Source: Candidatus Nitrosopumilus sp.
GTDB lineage: Archaea > Thermoproteota > Nitrososphaeria > Nitrososphaerales > Nitrosopumilaceae
DNA length: 41,246 nt
Assembly (NCBI GenBank): GCA_024644105.1
Contig: JAHELP010000005.1
Location: 3,432 to 44,677, forward strand
Reading direction: 5' to 3'
A program made the translations under genes and the position numbers. The notes under the pieces were generated by a model, which did not search any database, was not told the origin of the DNA, and saw nothing but the letters and a program-made list of their open reading frames with translations. Shown piece by piece: positions 26,924 through 37,252 of this stretch (position 1 is the first letter of the stretch; every line of letters starts with the position of its first letter).

Positions 26924-28339
26924 ATGACTAGACTAGTAGTTGCCAAATTTGGTGGCAGTGCAATTGGTCCAAACGGAGAATCAATTTCAAAAATTATTCA
27001 AAGAATTAAAAATTTGAATACAAATTCCAAAGTTATTGCAGTTTTTTCAGCACCATTAACAATTCATAATGAAAAAAAGCGGTCATTGACTGATGTTGTT
27101 TTAGAGCAGGGTAGAAATGCAGAAAAAGGCGTAAAGCCCTCTTTAGAGATTGTAAAATCAACATATGAAAAAATTCTCCAGCTCGTTGATGATAAAAACA
27201 AAGAAAATTGCAAAAAAACAATTGATATTCATCTAGAAAAGGCCCAAAATGCACTTGATGAGGCATTAAACAGTAAAGAATTTGCCAATGAGGTTAGATC
27301 AAGAGCATTGGCATTCTCAGGGGAAATTCTAATGTCACACGTGATGAACCATATTCTTAGAAGCAATGGCATAAAATCAGAAGCTGTAGAGTTTGAGAAC
27401 TGGCCAATTATCACTGATAACAATATCGAATTTACAAATTTTCTCACTGCAGAATCAAGGGAAAAAATGGACCATACTGCCCAATTAGTAGAAAATAATC
27501 AAGTAGTAACTATCGGTGGATTTATCGGAAAAACAGTTGAAAATGTGACTACAACGTATGAGCGAGGTGGCTCAGATAGAACTGCAGCTGATCTTGGAAT
27601 ATTGTTTCACAAAAAATATGAAACCAGTATAGACTTTGAAAAAGATAGTGCAGTAGTATCAGCTGATCCAAAAATTGTTGATTCAGGATTAAGGGAAGTT
27701 ATTCAATTATCATACAATGAAGCAAGACTAGCAGGAATGTTTGGAATGAAAATTTTAGATCCGATTGCAATAAAAGAAATTGTAGAAAACGGTGTTGACA
27801 TGCCAATTACCATTACAAATATGAAAAATCCAGAAAAAATTACTACAATAAAGAGAAATCTAGATGATCAGAAAGGTCATCCAATTAAAATAGTTACAGG
27901 CAAAGAAAACTGTGCTATCTTTAGAATTGAAACAAATTGTATTCAAAAATTATTAACATCTCTAGAAAAAGACAAGCACTATAGTGAATTTATTATTTTA
28001 TCACCATTTACAAAAGATGGTTTGGAGTTTTCTAGAATATTATTTTTAGATGGAGACTATGTCAAAAGAAATGAAAAGTATCTTTTAGCATTTGATTCGC
28101 TTGCTACAATCACATACAACAGAGGAGTCATTACATTAATTGGTGATGAGATGTGGAGAGTTCAACAAGTAGCTTCTAGAACTAGTGCAAAGATTGGTGA
28201 ATCCGGATTAAACATTTTGAATATGGATGCGCAAGAAGAGACATCAAGAATAATTATTGTTGTAGAAGATACGCAAGATAACATTACAAAAGCAATCAAA
28301 GCAATACATCAAGAAATTTCAGATATTAATTTTATTTAA
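26924..28339 (+). CDS. Aspartate kinase
   Basis: 471 aa; VVAKFGGSAIGP, GGFIGKT, TYERGGSDRTAADLG, C-terminal ACT region. Confidence 0.95.
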   Translation: MTRLVVAKFGGSAIGPNGESISKIIQRIKNLNTNSKVIAVFSAPLTIHNEKKRSLTDVVLEQGRNAEKGVKPSLEIVKSTYEKILQLVDDKNKENCKKTIDIHLEKAQNALDEALNSKEFANEVRSRALAFSGEILMSHVMNHILRSNGIKSEAVEFENWPIITDNNIEFTNFLTAESREKMDHTAQLVENNQVVTIGGFIGKTVENVTTTYERGGSDRTAADLGILFHKKYETSIDFEKDSAVVSADPKIVDSGLREVIQLSYNEARLAGMFGMKILDPIAIKEIVENGVDMPITITNMKNPEKITTIKRNLDDQKGHPIKIVTGKENCAIFRIETNCIQKLLTSLEKDKHYSEFIILSPFTKDGLEFSRILFLDGDYVKRNEKYLLAFDSLATITYNRGVITLIGDEMWRVQQVASRTSAKIGESGLNILNMDAQEETSRIIIVVEDTQDNITKAIKAIHQEISDINFI

Positions 28340-28344
28340 TGAAA

Positions 28345-28480
28345 GAGAGGTGTTACGGGCTTTCACCTGTAAACACCTACATGGGTTTGTTCTTGGACCG
28401 TTATCTAGATTTAGTCCGGCGTTACCCAAAACACGCGATACTATTAGTAGAAATTTCTAGTATTTAGACCTGATCTATAT
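28345..28480. other. Structured intergenic element (candidate ncRNA or 3'UTR structure)
   Basis: AGGTGTTACGGG-CTTTCA-CCTGTAAACACCT hairpin (28348-28378); nested TGGGT/ACCCA and TTGGAC/GTCCGG; TAGAAATTTCTA palindrome (28448-28459). Strand unknown. Confidence 0.4.
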
Positions 28481-28488
28481 AGAACCGT

Positions 28489-28695
28489 TCACATACGCTC
28501 AGCTGCATACCAAAAAACAATCCCAATACCTAACAGAGCATACCACTTGAAGTTCTTTTTATTCATGAAAATATTAGCCGAGCCTAAGTTTTCATCTTTG
28601 TATGTCGATAAACGAATTTTTCTCATTTCAAAAGCCTGACCAACTAAGCCTGCTACAAGACAAGCAATTCCTGCAAAGCCCAAAGTCCACTCCAT
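28489..28695 (-). CDS. Small membrane protein
   Basis: 68 aa, two TM segments. Confidence 0.65.
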   Translation of the reverse strand: MEWTLGFAGIACLVAGLVGQAFEMRKIRLSTYKDENLGSANIFMNKKNFKWYALLGIGIVFWYAAERM

Positions 28696-28791
28696 ACTAG
28701 TAATAGTAACTTATCAGATATGTAGTTTCAGATATGCAAAAATCACTTGAAAAGATAATTCTTTAAATTAGCAGTGTTTTTTTCCACTCCT

Positions 28792-29706
28792 ATGAAAGAG
28801 ATTGGTAAAATTTGGATGAATGGGAAATTAGTGCCATTCAAAGATGCCAAAGTTCACGTATTAACTCATGCATTACACTATTCGACGTCAATTTTTGAGG
28901 GTATCAGATGTTATAATACTCCAAATGGTTCAGCAATTTTCAGATTACCAGAACATGTTGATAGATTTTTCAAATCTGCAAAATTATACTCTATGAAAAT
29001 GCAGTTTTCCAAAAAAGTAATTTCAGATGCAATTGTAAAAACTGTTCAAGCAGGAGGACTCAAAGAATCTTACATTAGACCATTAGCATATTATGGATAT
29101 GGAACAATGGGATTAACACCTACTACAAACAAAGTAGATGTTTCAATCGCATGTTGGGAATGGAAGATGGGAGAATCAAAAGCAGGAAAGTTTTCTGGAG
29201 CAAAATGTAAAGTTTCAAGTTGGACTAAAATTGATTCAAAATCTCAGCCAATGCAGGCAAAAGCTGCATCAAACTATGCAAATGCAGCTCTTGCAAGAAT
29301 GGAGGCATTAGAAAATGGTTATGATGAAGCAATAATGTTAAACTCACATGGCAAAGTTGCAGAAGGCAGTGCAGAAAATATTTTCATTATTAAAGATGAC
29401 ATAATTCAAACTCCTCCACTTTCAGCAGGTGGATTAGAAGGAATTACCAGAGATAGTATTATTCAAATCATTGAAGAAAACGGTGGATTTGTAATAGAGC
29501 GCGACTTGGAACGAGATGATCTGTATACAGCAGATGAAATCTTCATGACAGGAACTGCTGCCGAAGTAAAATCGGTTACTCAGATTGACAAAGTAAAGAT
29601 AGGAACAGGTAAGATGGGCAATATTACAAAAGCATTACAAAAATCATTTACTGATGTAGTAATGGGTAAGGATGAAAGATTTTTGCCTTGGTTGAGATTT
29701 ATCTAG
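28792..29706 (+). CDS. ilvE: Branched-chain amino acid aminotransferase
   Basis: HALHYSTSIFEGIRCY, YIRPLAYYGYGTMGL, EGSAENIFI; ATG 28792 preferred over the listed 28774. Confidence 0.95.
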   Translation: MKEIGKIWMNGKLVPFKDAKVHVLTHALHYSTSIFEGIRCYNTPNGSAIFRLPEHVDRFFKSAKLYSMKMQFSKKVISDAIVKTVQAGGLKESYIRPLAYYGYGTMGLTPTTNKVDVSIACWEWKMGESKAGKFSGAKCKVSSWTKIDSKSQPMQAKAASNYANAALARMEALENGYDEAIMLNSHGKVAEGSAENIFIIKDDIIQTPPLSAGGLEGITRDSIIQIIEENGGFVIERDLERDDLYTADEIFMTGTAAEVKSVTQIDKVKIGTGKMGNITKALQKSFTDVVMGKDERFLPWLRFI

Positions 29707-29746
29707 ATTCCATGAAGTTTTTTACACCCAGGATGGATTAGAAATT

Positions 29747-29908
29747 ATGGATTCATGTGCAACAGGTGGCACCCAAGAAATCTGCTGGTTTTGTAGAAAA
29801 GGACGTCACGATGAGTGTATGAAGGAAATTCCCACACAAGGAAAATCTGATGGCCCTCATGATTGCACATTTGATACAAAACTCATTCCGTGTAAATGTC
29901 AGCATTAA
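29747..29908 (+). CDS. Cys/His-rich microprotein (53 aa), putative metal-binding
   Basis: MDSCATGGTQEICWFCRKGRHDECMKEIPTQGKSDGPHDCTFDTKLIPCKCQH*; absent from the ORF track. Confidence 0.65.
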   Translation: MDSCATGGTQEICWFCRKGRHDECMKEIPTQGKSDGPHDCTFDTKLIPCKCQH

Positions 29909-29946
29909 ACAATTAGTAACAAATACAGCTAGCTAGAAAAAAATCT

Positions 29947-30501
29947 ATGAGTTACAATGAAGAATTTTGGAACAAGTATTCTGATGGGAACGAATCAAGA
30001 TACAATGAAGAATTTGCAAAGTTTGTAAGAGATTTGGCTACTTCCTTACATTGCACTAGTGTTTTGGAGATTGGTTGTGGAACAGGAATAGATTTGAGAT
30101 TATATCCTAACACATTTGAAATTCACGGAATTGACCTAAATGACAGAGCATTAAAAATTGCAAAAGAAAAGATACCCATGGGAAATTTCAAGAAAGGGAC
30201 AATTACAAAATTACCATTTGAGGATTCATCAATAGATTTTGTTTTTACTCATGGTTTGATGAATTATTTAGATGATGAAACATTGGAAAAGGGAGTTTCA
30301 GAAATGTTTAGAGTTTCAACTAAATGGATAATGAATTGTGAAAAATTTGAAGAGGTAGAAAAAAAGATAGACGATAATCAAAAATCAAGAAACATGAAAA
30401 ATTGGTGGCTTGATTATAAAGTAAAATTTGTCAGCAATGTGGATATGCATGAGGATATAGAACCAGACAAACCTAGATTTACTCTACTAAAGAAAGTATA
30501 G
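29947..30501 (+). CDS. SAM-dependent methyltransferase (class I)
   Basis: 184 aa; VLEIGCGTGIDLRLYP, HGIDLNDRAL, LPFEDSSIDFVFTHGLMNYL. Confidence 0.88.
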   Translation: MSYNEEFWNKYSDGNESRYNEEFAKFVRDLATSLHCTSVLEIGCGTGIDLRLYPNTFEIHGIDLNDRALKIAKEKIPMGNFKKGTITKLPFEDSSIDFVFTHGLMNYLDDETLEKGVSEMFRVSTKWIMNCEKFEEVEKKIDDNQKSRNMKNWWLDYKVKFVSNVDMHEDIEPDKPRFTLLKKV

Positions 30502-30503
30502 TG

Positions 30504-32303
30504 TTATTTTGGTTGTATTTTGGCTTGTTGTACAGTCAAAACTTTTGGCAATGAAATTGTAAAAGTTGTAGGTGAATTTGAGACTGAAATTTCTCCGTGA
30601 TGTTGTTCTACAATATTTTTACAACTTGCTAATCCTAATCCAGTTCCTTTTTGTTTTGTAGTAAATAATGGCTCAAAAATTTTAGGTAGGTTTTCTTCAG
30701 GTATCCCATCACCTGAATCAGAGAATTTGATTATTGCCAAATTATCCTGCTCAGTGATTTTGATGTCAATTTTTCCCCCTTCGTGCATTGCCTGAATTGA
30801 ATTAATTATTAAATTGATAAAGACAGCATCAAATTTTTCTTGATCACAGTCAATTGTAATATTATTTTTATCAAGATTAATTTCCACATCTTCAGGAATG
30901 TTTACTTTATCCAAAGAATATTGAATTAAATCACTTATTTTGATTTTTGTCAACTTTAGTGGGGAATTTCTAACATAACCTAACACATCATCTACTTGAT
31001 GAGATATTCTATCAATACTTTTTTCAATCAAATCAATACGTTTTGATACTTTTTCATCAGAAATTTTTGAATCATCAGGAGATTGTTTAATCAAATCTAT
31101 AGACATTTTCATTACAGAGAGTGGATTTCTCAAATCATGTGCAAGTCTACCGGATAATTCACCAATAGCAGATAATCGTTCAGATTTCAGAATTTCATGG
31201 GTTTTTTCTTCAACAAGATTTTCAAGATTATCTCTTTGTTCGATTAGTTCATTAGTTCTCATTTTTACCAGGCGTGCAAGATTCTTGTTTATTGTAAGTA
31301 CAATTGCAGTAAATACTGCCAACATTCCTAAAACTCCGAACATAATATTTTGAGTGGATGTCTCTACATCTGTTTCAATAAACAATGAATGAATAATTGA
31401 CATTAAAATAATCATACAAACAATGGCCAATGTCAGTGGAATACCAAATTTACTAATAGTTTCAAACTTTATACTTTCAGAAAAAAATATTGAGCTATTT
31501 TCTTCACCTGGAATATTTGCAATTTTTAGACGAATATGAAAAGCAAAAATTATTAGAATGTATGTGTATAGCCATAGCAGATCTACTGGATGGCCATCAT
31601 AGTATGTACCATCAAGTTCTGCAAAGAGGAAAAATGTATCTGCTACTCCATAAATTATGAATCCAAATAAAATCAACATCCATGAAAGACTTGCTCCTTG
31701 TTTAGTAAGATACATGATTCCAACAATTGCTGGAATAATCTGAATTGAACCAAGAATAGGATATGCCAGGGCAATTCCAGTTGCAAATGCTTCTTCACCA
31801 AACATATCATCATATGCAGCTAAAACAGAAGGAATCAAAAAGGAAACTGCAAGGACTGTTGCAAACAGCCAAACATTTTTCCCAGTTTTTCTAATTACAG
31901 GTTTTAGAGACAAGAAAAGAAATGCTGTCATTAATGGGTATGCTGCTAGATAAAAAATATCAGCTTCAGAAGGGAATGGTTCTCCCTCCCACACGTGATC
32001 ATAGAGTTGCCAGATTTGTTCAGCAATAAACCAAAATGCAGCAGCTACTGCAAACATCGCAAAACCTTTTGCTTGATAGTTTTTTTGTCGGTATAGCTTT
32101 ATAGCTAAAAGTGCTGAGTAGGCAGTCACAATGGCTGGAAGAATTGCATATGCAGGAATTGCAATGAATGAAAATTGAGTATCATCAAGAAAAGGTCTAG
32201 TTTGATAAATTACAGTAATAGCAACAATTACTAGAATTAAACTAATGACGATGTTTTTATTATTTTCAAGTGCATATCTAGAGAGTGTATCCCTTTTACT
32301 CAT
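30504..32303 (-). CDS. Membrane histidine kinase with multi-TM sensor
   Basis: 599 aa; LAHDLRNPLSVMKMSIDLI H-box; FSDSGDGIPEENLPKIFEPLFTTKQKGTGLGLASC. Confidence 0.95.
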   Translation of the reverse strand: MSKRDTLSRYALENNKNIVISLILVIVAITVIYQTRPFLDDTQFSFIAIPAYAILPAIVTAYSALLAIKLYRQKNYQAKGFAMFAVAAAFWFIAEQIWQLYDHVWEGEPFPSEADIFYLAAYPLMTAFLFLSLKPVIRKTGKNVWLFATVLAVSFLIPSVLAAYDDMFGEEAFATGIALAYPILGSIQIIPAIVGIMYLTKQGASLSWMLILFGFIIYGVADTFFLFAELDGTYYDGHPVDLLWLYTYILIIFAFHIRLKIANIPGEENSSIFFSESIKFETISKFGIPLTLAIVCMIILMSIIHSLFIETDVETSTQNIMFGVLGMLAVFTAIVLTINKNLARLVKMRTNELIEQRDNLENLVEEKTHEILKSERLSAIGELSGRLAHDLRNPLSVMKMSIDLIKQSPDDSKISDEKVSKRIDLIEKSIDRISHQVDDVLGYVRNSPLKLTKIKISDLIQYSLDKVNIPEDVEINLDKNNITIDCDQEKFDAVFINLIINSIQAMHEGGKIDIKITEQDNLAIIKFSDSGDGIPEENLPKIFEPLFTTKQKGTGLGLASCKNIVEQHHGEISVSNSPTTFTISLPKVLTVQQAKIQPK

Positions 32304-32473
32304 AGGATAAACCTCTTAACATCATATATTTTTGAATATTTTTACAATATACGTTATCGGCTAAATTCAATTGCATTATATCTCAAAAATCCTTGACCAA
32401 TATAATAGATAATTTGACATGTGTCACAATTTTAACTTACGCAGTCTTTAATAGTAAAGTATGAGAATAGTAC

Positions 32474-32857
32474 TTGGGCATGGGGAGAACTGTACTTGTT
32501 GTAGAAGACGATGTAGATTTAGTAGGAATTTACAAAGAGATTCTAGAGTTGCATGATTTTGATGTAGAGACAGCTTTGGATGGAGAAGAAGGTGTTAAAA
32601 AATTCATAGAAATTAAACCAGCTTTAGTAATAATGGATGGCGATATGCCAATTCTAGATGGTTATCAAGCATTTAAACAAATCAAAGAGATAGACCAGAA
32701 TGCAAATGTAGTAATTGTTACAGGTTTTTCAGAGTTTGAACCAAAAAGTCAAGACGCAATAAAACAAGGTTTGATCAAAGTTATTTCAAAACCATTAGGA
32801 GTTGACGAACTACTTGCTTTAGCAAAAAAATATTCTCAAATTCAAATTGAAGAATAA
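32474..32857 (+). CDS. Response regulator, receiver-only
   Basis: 127 aa; VLVVEDDVDLV, VIMDGDMPILDGY, TGFS, ISKPLG. Confidence 0.95.
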   Translation: MGMGRTVLVVEDDVDLVGIYKEILELHDFDVETALDGEEGVKKFIEIKPALVIMDGDMPILDGYQAFKQIKEIDQNANVVIVTGFSEFEPKSQDAIKQGLIKVISKPLGVDELLALAKKYSQIQIEE

Positions 32858-32894
32858 TTTATCTGAATAATATTTTAATTTTAGAAATTAAAAG

Positions 32895-32968
32895 CGGGTC
32901 TAAAGGGATTCGGACCCTTGACAACCGGATTAAGAGTCCGGTGCGCTACCTGGCTGCGCCATAGACCC
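32895..32968 (-). tRNA. tRNA-Lys(CTT)
   Basis: GGGTCTA/TAGACCC acceptor; anticodon stem CCGGA/TCCGG, loop CTCTTAA; T-arm AAGGGTCCGAATCCCTT. Confidence 0.95.
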
Positions 32969-33027
32969 ACCAAAAAGAATTAGCCTAGAGTTGTTATTAA
33001 TCTTAAGATCTTAAAATAAATGAAAAT

Positions 33028-33630
33028 TTAGTTTTGTGCTTTAGCTTCAATTTCATTGTATTTTTCAATGATTGCTGTAAGTGCAGTTGAAACTGGAACA
33101 TCGTTCATCTTTTTCTTTTCGGCTAGAAGTTTTTGGTATGCATCTAGTGTAATGTATACTGGAATTGAACCATTGCCTTCTAGTAATCCTCTAACGTTGT
33201 AAAGAGCAGTCTCCATTCCTTTTTCAGCAGATTTTGCAAATTTTGCTTTATCCAAAATTGCTCCTAGTGGACCAAATGGCATATCATAATCTACTGACAT
33301 GGTTACTCTTGTGAGATTATTACCTAATGCTTTGAATTCATTTGTAATTTGCCAGTTCTTGAAAGGACCTTCAATTTGCTTGGCAGTGATTCTCTCATTT
33401 CTGATAAATTCAGTTGTTTCACAATCCCACTCTAAACGTTTTCCGCTAAAGTCACCGATAATTCTAAAGGTTGTACCAACACCCATTCCTTCTTTAATAT
33501 CCATAGGAACTACTGTCATGCCTACTGCATCATTTTTGATTTGATCAGAAACATGTTCTGGTCTTGCAAAGTAGGTGAAAACATTCTCTACAGGTGTTTT
33601 AATATCGATTGATTTTGTTACGAGGGTCAA
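33028..33630 (-). CDS. SRPBCC-family protein
   Basis: 200 aa; START-like: VTKSIDIKTPVENVFTYFARPEHVSD...RVTMSVDYDMP. Confidence 0.75.
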   Translation of the reverse strand: MTLVTKSIDIKTPVENVFTYFARPEHVSDQIKNDAVGMTVVPMDIKEGMGVGTTFRIIGDFSGKRLEWDCETTEFIRNERITAKQIEGPFKNWQITNEFKALGNNLTRVTMSVDYDMPFGPLGAILDKAKFAKSAEKGMETALYNVRGLLEGNGSIPVYITLDAYQKLLAEKKKMNDVPVSTALTAIIEKYNEIEAKAQN

Positions 33631-33727
33631 CGATTGAGTTTCTTGCCAATAAGGATTTAAAGGTTTTGAAGATTTTCCTGAAATAATTGATTTACAATAT
33701 ATTCATCCAGTCTCCATCATATTCTAA

Positions 33728-34252
33728 ATGGCTAAAAAGCGATCAATTTTCTTAATCCTTGTTTTGATTTTTTCATCATATTCAGGATTAGATTTTGCAT
33801 ATGCTCACTCTATGTTTAATTCTGCTGAGCAAACATTAGGTGATTATAGAGTGCAGGTAGCCACTGCTCCAGAATTTCCACAAATTGATGAGCCATCACA
33901 GTTTCTCATCAAAGTAACTCAAGGATTTGACTATAAAGAAGTGGATGATTTTACAATGGGAATTAGAGTGTACTATAACAATCAACAAGTAGATGCAATT
34001 CCACCAACATTTGTTAGTGGTGCTCATTGGGACTTTGATTATACTTGGAAAAACATAGGAAATCATATAGTCAAAGTTGATTTGTATGACATGAAAGATT
34101 CTGATGGAATTTTGACTTATACCTTTAACATGGGAACTCAAAGTCCATTTGGAATAATATTCATTGCTGCAATTACCACAGGTGCTTTGGTACTTTTGGG
34201 AGTAATGTTGTATATCTTTATTCCAAGAATTTTAAAAAAATCTAAGCAGTGA
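33728..34252 (+). CDS. Secreted/membrane-anchored hypothetical protein
   Basis: 174 aa; signal peptide, beta-rich domain, C-terminal TM. Confidence 0.7.
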   Translation: MAKKRSIFLILVLIFSSYSGLDFAYAHSMFNSAEQTLGDYRVQVATAPEFPQIDEPSQFLIKVTQGFDYKEVDDFTMGIRVYYNNQQVDAIPPTFVSGAHWDFDYTWKNIGNHIVKVDLYDMKDSDGILTYTFNMGTQSPFGIIFIAAITTGALVLLGVMLYIFIPRILKKSKQ

Positions 34253-34685
34253 TTGGTTTTGAAGATTTTGCGATTCTAAATGCAAATAATGTAGTTAACA
34301 ATACCATGGCAAACAACCAAATTCCAATTCCTAAGTGAATTGCAACCAGTACAGCATGAAGTTTAGTATCAATTACCAAGGCTCCAAGTGTGATTTGAGT
34401 AATTACTAGTGCAGTTGCAAGGGAACTTGTAATCTTTATTTTGGTATCTGCATTCTTGTTGATTAGACTTGCAACCATAGTTGAGATTACTAGTACGCCT
34501 GTGGTGGCTGCAGTAGTTCTATGAATCCATTCAACTAGATATTCTTCAGAGGGCATTACTCCATTTGGGCACAAAGGCCATTCAGGGCAAGTTAATCCAA
34601 GTCCAGCTGCTGAAATATATCCACCAATGAACATTAAGGAATACAAAACAATCATTGTTGTTAATGCTAGATATTGAATGGCCAA
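34242..34685 (-). CDS. CtaA/COX15-like heme A synthase (half-length, 4 TM)
   Basis: 147 aa; GGYISAAGLGLTCPEWPLCP, EWIHRTTAA, HAVLVAIHLGIG; next to oxidase genes. Confidence 0.85.
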   Translation of the reverse strand: MAIQYLALTTMIVLYSLMFIGGYISAAGLGLTCPEWPLCPNGVMPSEEYLVEWIHRTTAATTGVLVISTMVASLINKNADTKIKITSSLATALVITQITLGALVIDTKLHAVLVAIHLGIGIWLFAMVLLTTLFAFRIAKSSKPITA

Positions 34686-34696
34686 TATTTTCTATT

Positions 34697-35665
34697 CTAG
34701 TTTACTGTTATTATACCTGTCATCCAAGGATGGACCATGCAAAAGTACGGATACTCACCTGCTTCATCAAGAGTCACAGAGAATGTTCCTCCTGCCATAA
34801 ACAAGCTACTATCAAAGAGTCCATCAGGAGCACCTGGTGCACCACTTGTTACTGTATGAGCTGCAGTGTCATCATTTGACCAAGTAATTTCCTCACCTGC
34901 TGAAACTGTAACATGATATGGGATATAGCATTCATTAGTTTGTTCACATCCAGGAACTCCAGAGCCTTCTGGTAGAGAGATTGGTCCGTCATATGCTACT
35001 GGTTCTGGTGCCATTACTTCTTCCATTACCTCTGGTTCTGGTGCCATTACTTCTTCCATTACTTCTGGTTCTGGTGCTGCTTCCATAACTTGTTCTTCAA
35101 CTGAAGCATCTCCTACTATGATTTTACCTACCATTCCTTGTTCTCTATGACCTGGAACTGTACAAATGTAATAATAAACTCCATCTTCACCGGCAATAAA
35201 CTCTGATGTTCCACTTTCACCTGCTTTTAGTGGGTTTGATGCTGATGCAACTTCACTTCCTGCAATAATTCCACCAAAGCCTTCTTCATCTGCTGTAACA
35301 CCAAATGCATGGAATGATACTCCATCATTGATTATATCAAAGACGACTTTGTCTCCAACTTCCATATTGATTGTTGGGTTATTGTCTGGTTCTCCCGGTA
35401 ATGCGTTAAATGCCAAAGTCCTAAAGTCTGATGATTCAATAAATGACAGGGTAGACATTATAGTTGCACCAGTGTGTGCAGCTGGACCTGCTGAACCTGA
35501 ATCACCTGCCATCATTGCAACAACTGGGGCCGGTTCTGAAATCCAATAATCCCACATTGAAAAGAAGATTGCTCCACCAACTAAACAAATACCTAACATG
35601 ATAGCCATCATTTTTCCTGTTCTAGCAGGAGTTGTTCTGTAAATTTGGGAATTATCGTGACTCAT
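34697..35665 (-). CDS. Membrane-anchored double-cupredoxin protein of the terminal oxidase operon
   Basis: 322 aa; TM anchor; ...YYYICTVPGHREQGMVG and ...YPYFCMVHPWMTGIITV; PEVMEEVMAPE linker repeats. Confidence 0.88.
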   Translation of the reverse strand: MSHDNSQIYRTTPARTGKMMAIMLGICLVGGAIFFSMWDYWISEPAPVVAMMAGDSGSAGPAAHTGATIMSTLSFIESSDFRTLAFNALPGEPDNNPTINMEVGDKVVFDIINDGVSFHAFGVTADEEGFGGIIAGSEVASASNPLKAGESGTSEFIAGEDGVYYYICTVPGHREQGMVGKIIVGDASVEEQVMEAAPEPEVMEEVMAPEPEVMEEVMAPEPVAYDGPISLPEGSGVPGCEQTNECYIPYHVTVSAGEEITWSNDDTAAHTVTSGAPGAPDGLFDSSLFMAGGTFSVTLDEAGEYPYFCMVHPWMTGIITVN

Positions 35666-35676
35666 TTCATTTGCTC

Positions 35677-37203
35677 CTAATGTGAAGGGTTCTTTGCCTC
35701 AAATGGATAGTAATACTTGCCTCCGACTCCGAATGGGTCTTCGGTATTTGCAAGTTTTCCTTTACCAGAACTGTAAATCATGTTTGCTAGGAAGATTGCC
35801 ATACTGACACCAATAACCATTGCACCAACTGTTGCAATTTGGTTCATAGCAATCCATTCTGGGATTGGCGGATAATCGAAAATTCTTCTTGGCATTCCAT
35901 ACAAGCCAAGTACGTGTTGTGTGAAGAATACTAGAACAGTACCAACAAATGACATTATAAAGTGAACCTTACCCATAGTTTCATTATACATTCTTCCAGT
36001 TACATATGGGAACATGTAGTAAAGATAACCAATTGAACCAAACGCAATAGTACCCATCACAAAGAGATGGAAGTGACCAACTACCCAGTATGTATCGTGT
36101 GTTGTAAAGTCTAATGGCATAGCAGCATTTGCAACACCACCTGCACCTGCAGAGAAGAATAATGCAATTCCACCTACTGCCCACATCATTGGAGTTGAGA
36201 ATTTGATTCTACCATTCCACATAGTTGCAACAAAGTTAAACACGTGCATTGCAGATGCTGGTACTGCTGCAAGTGTTCCTACCATGAAAACTGTTTTTTC
36301 AGTAAATGACATTCCGGTTGCATACATGTGGTGTGCCCATGATGAGAAACCTACAATAGATAACAAAACAAATGCAAAGACACCAGAGTTGTAGCTGTAA
36401 ATTGGTTTTCTTGAGAATCTTGGAATGATTTCATACATCATACCGATTGCAGGAATTACCAATACATACACTTCAGGATGGAATGTAAACCAAAACAAGT
36501 GGGCATATGCAATTGGATCCCCACCCATTGCAGGATTGAAAAATCCACTAACACCTAGTCTGTCAGTTAATAGCATTAACAAAGCTGCTGCAAATGTAGG
36601 AATTGCAACAAGGATAATCAATGATGTTGATAGAAATGACCATGCCAGTAATGGAACCTGTCCAATTGACATGTCCGGATGTTTACATTTGAGAATTGTA
36701 ACTACAAAATTAATTGCACCAAGTACTGAGGATATACCTAAAATCTTTAATCCAAAAATCCACATGTCTGCTGCAGGACCAGGAGCACTGATAATCGAAT
36801 AGGGAGGAGTTGCATACCAAGTAAAGTCTGCAAATCCTAACCAGATAAGTGCACCAGATGGTGGAATCATCCAAAATGCAATGGCATTAAGTTTTGGATA
36901 TGCCATGTCTTTGTATCGGACCATAATTGGAACGTAATAGTTACCTACTGCAGATGCAAATGGAATGATAAACAAAAAGATAAGCGTTGTACCGTGAACT
37001 GTGAAAATTCTGTTAAAGGTCATTGCATCACCAATAATTTGTGCACCTGGCAAGAACAACTCTGCTCTGATTGCAAGAGCAAGGGTTCCACCTAAGAACA
37101 AGAATGCTAGTGACGAGATGAGATAAAGTAAACCAACATCAGTGTGATGTGTTGAGAACATGATTTGCCAAATTGGACGTGGCTTTTGTAATTCTAGAAC
37201 CAT
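35677..37203 (-). CDS. Heme-copper oxidase subunit I
   Basis: 508 aa; FTVHGTTLIF, FTFHPEVYVLVIPAIG, WAHHMYATG, HDTYWVVGHFHL. Confidence 0.97.
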   Translation of the reverse strand: MVLELQKPRPIWQIMFSTHHTDVGLLYLISSLAFLFLGGTLALAIRAELFLPGAQIIGDAMTFNRIFTVHGTTLIFLFIIPFASAVGNYYVPIMVRYKDMAYPKLNAIAFWMIPPSGALIWLGFADFTWYATPPYSIISAPGPAADMWIFGLKILGISSVLGAINFVVTILKCKHPDMSIGQVPLLAWSFLSTSLIILVAIPTFAAALLMLLTDRLGVSGFFNPAMGGDPIAYAHLFWFTFHPEVYVLVIPAIGMMYEIIPRFSRKPIYSYNSGVFAFVLLSIVGFSSWAHHMYATGMSFTEKTVFMVGTLAAVPASAMHVFNFVATMWNGRIKFSTPMMWAVGGIALFFSAGAGGVANAAMPLDFTTHDTYWVVGHFHLFVMGTIAFGSIGYLYYMFPYVTGRMYNETMGKVHFIMSFVGTVLVFFTQHVLGLYGMPRRIFDYPPIPEWIAMNQIATVGAMVIGVSMAIFLANMIYSSGKGKLANTEDPFGVGGKYYYPFEAKNPSH

Positions 37204-37252
37204 TATACTATCTCCTCAAAATTGAGCATTGAAAGTTGTGATAAAAGCGTTG

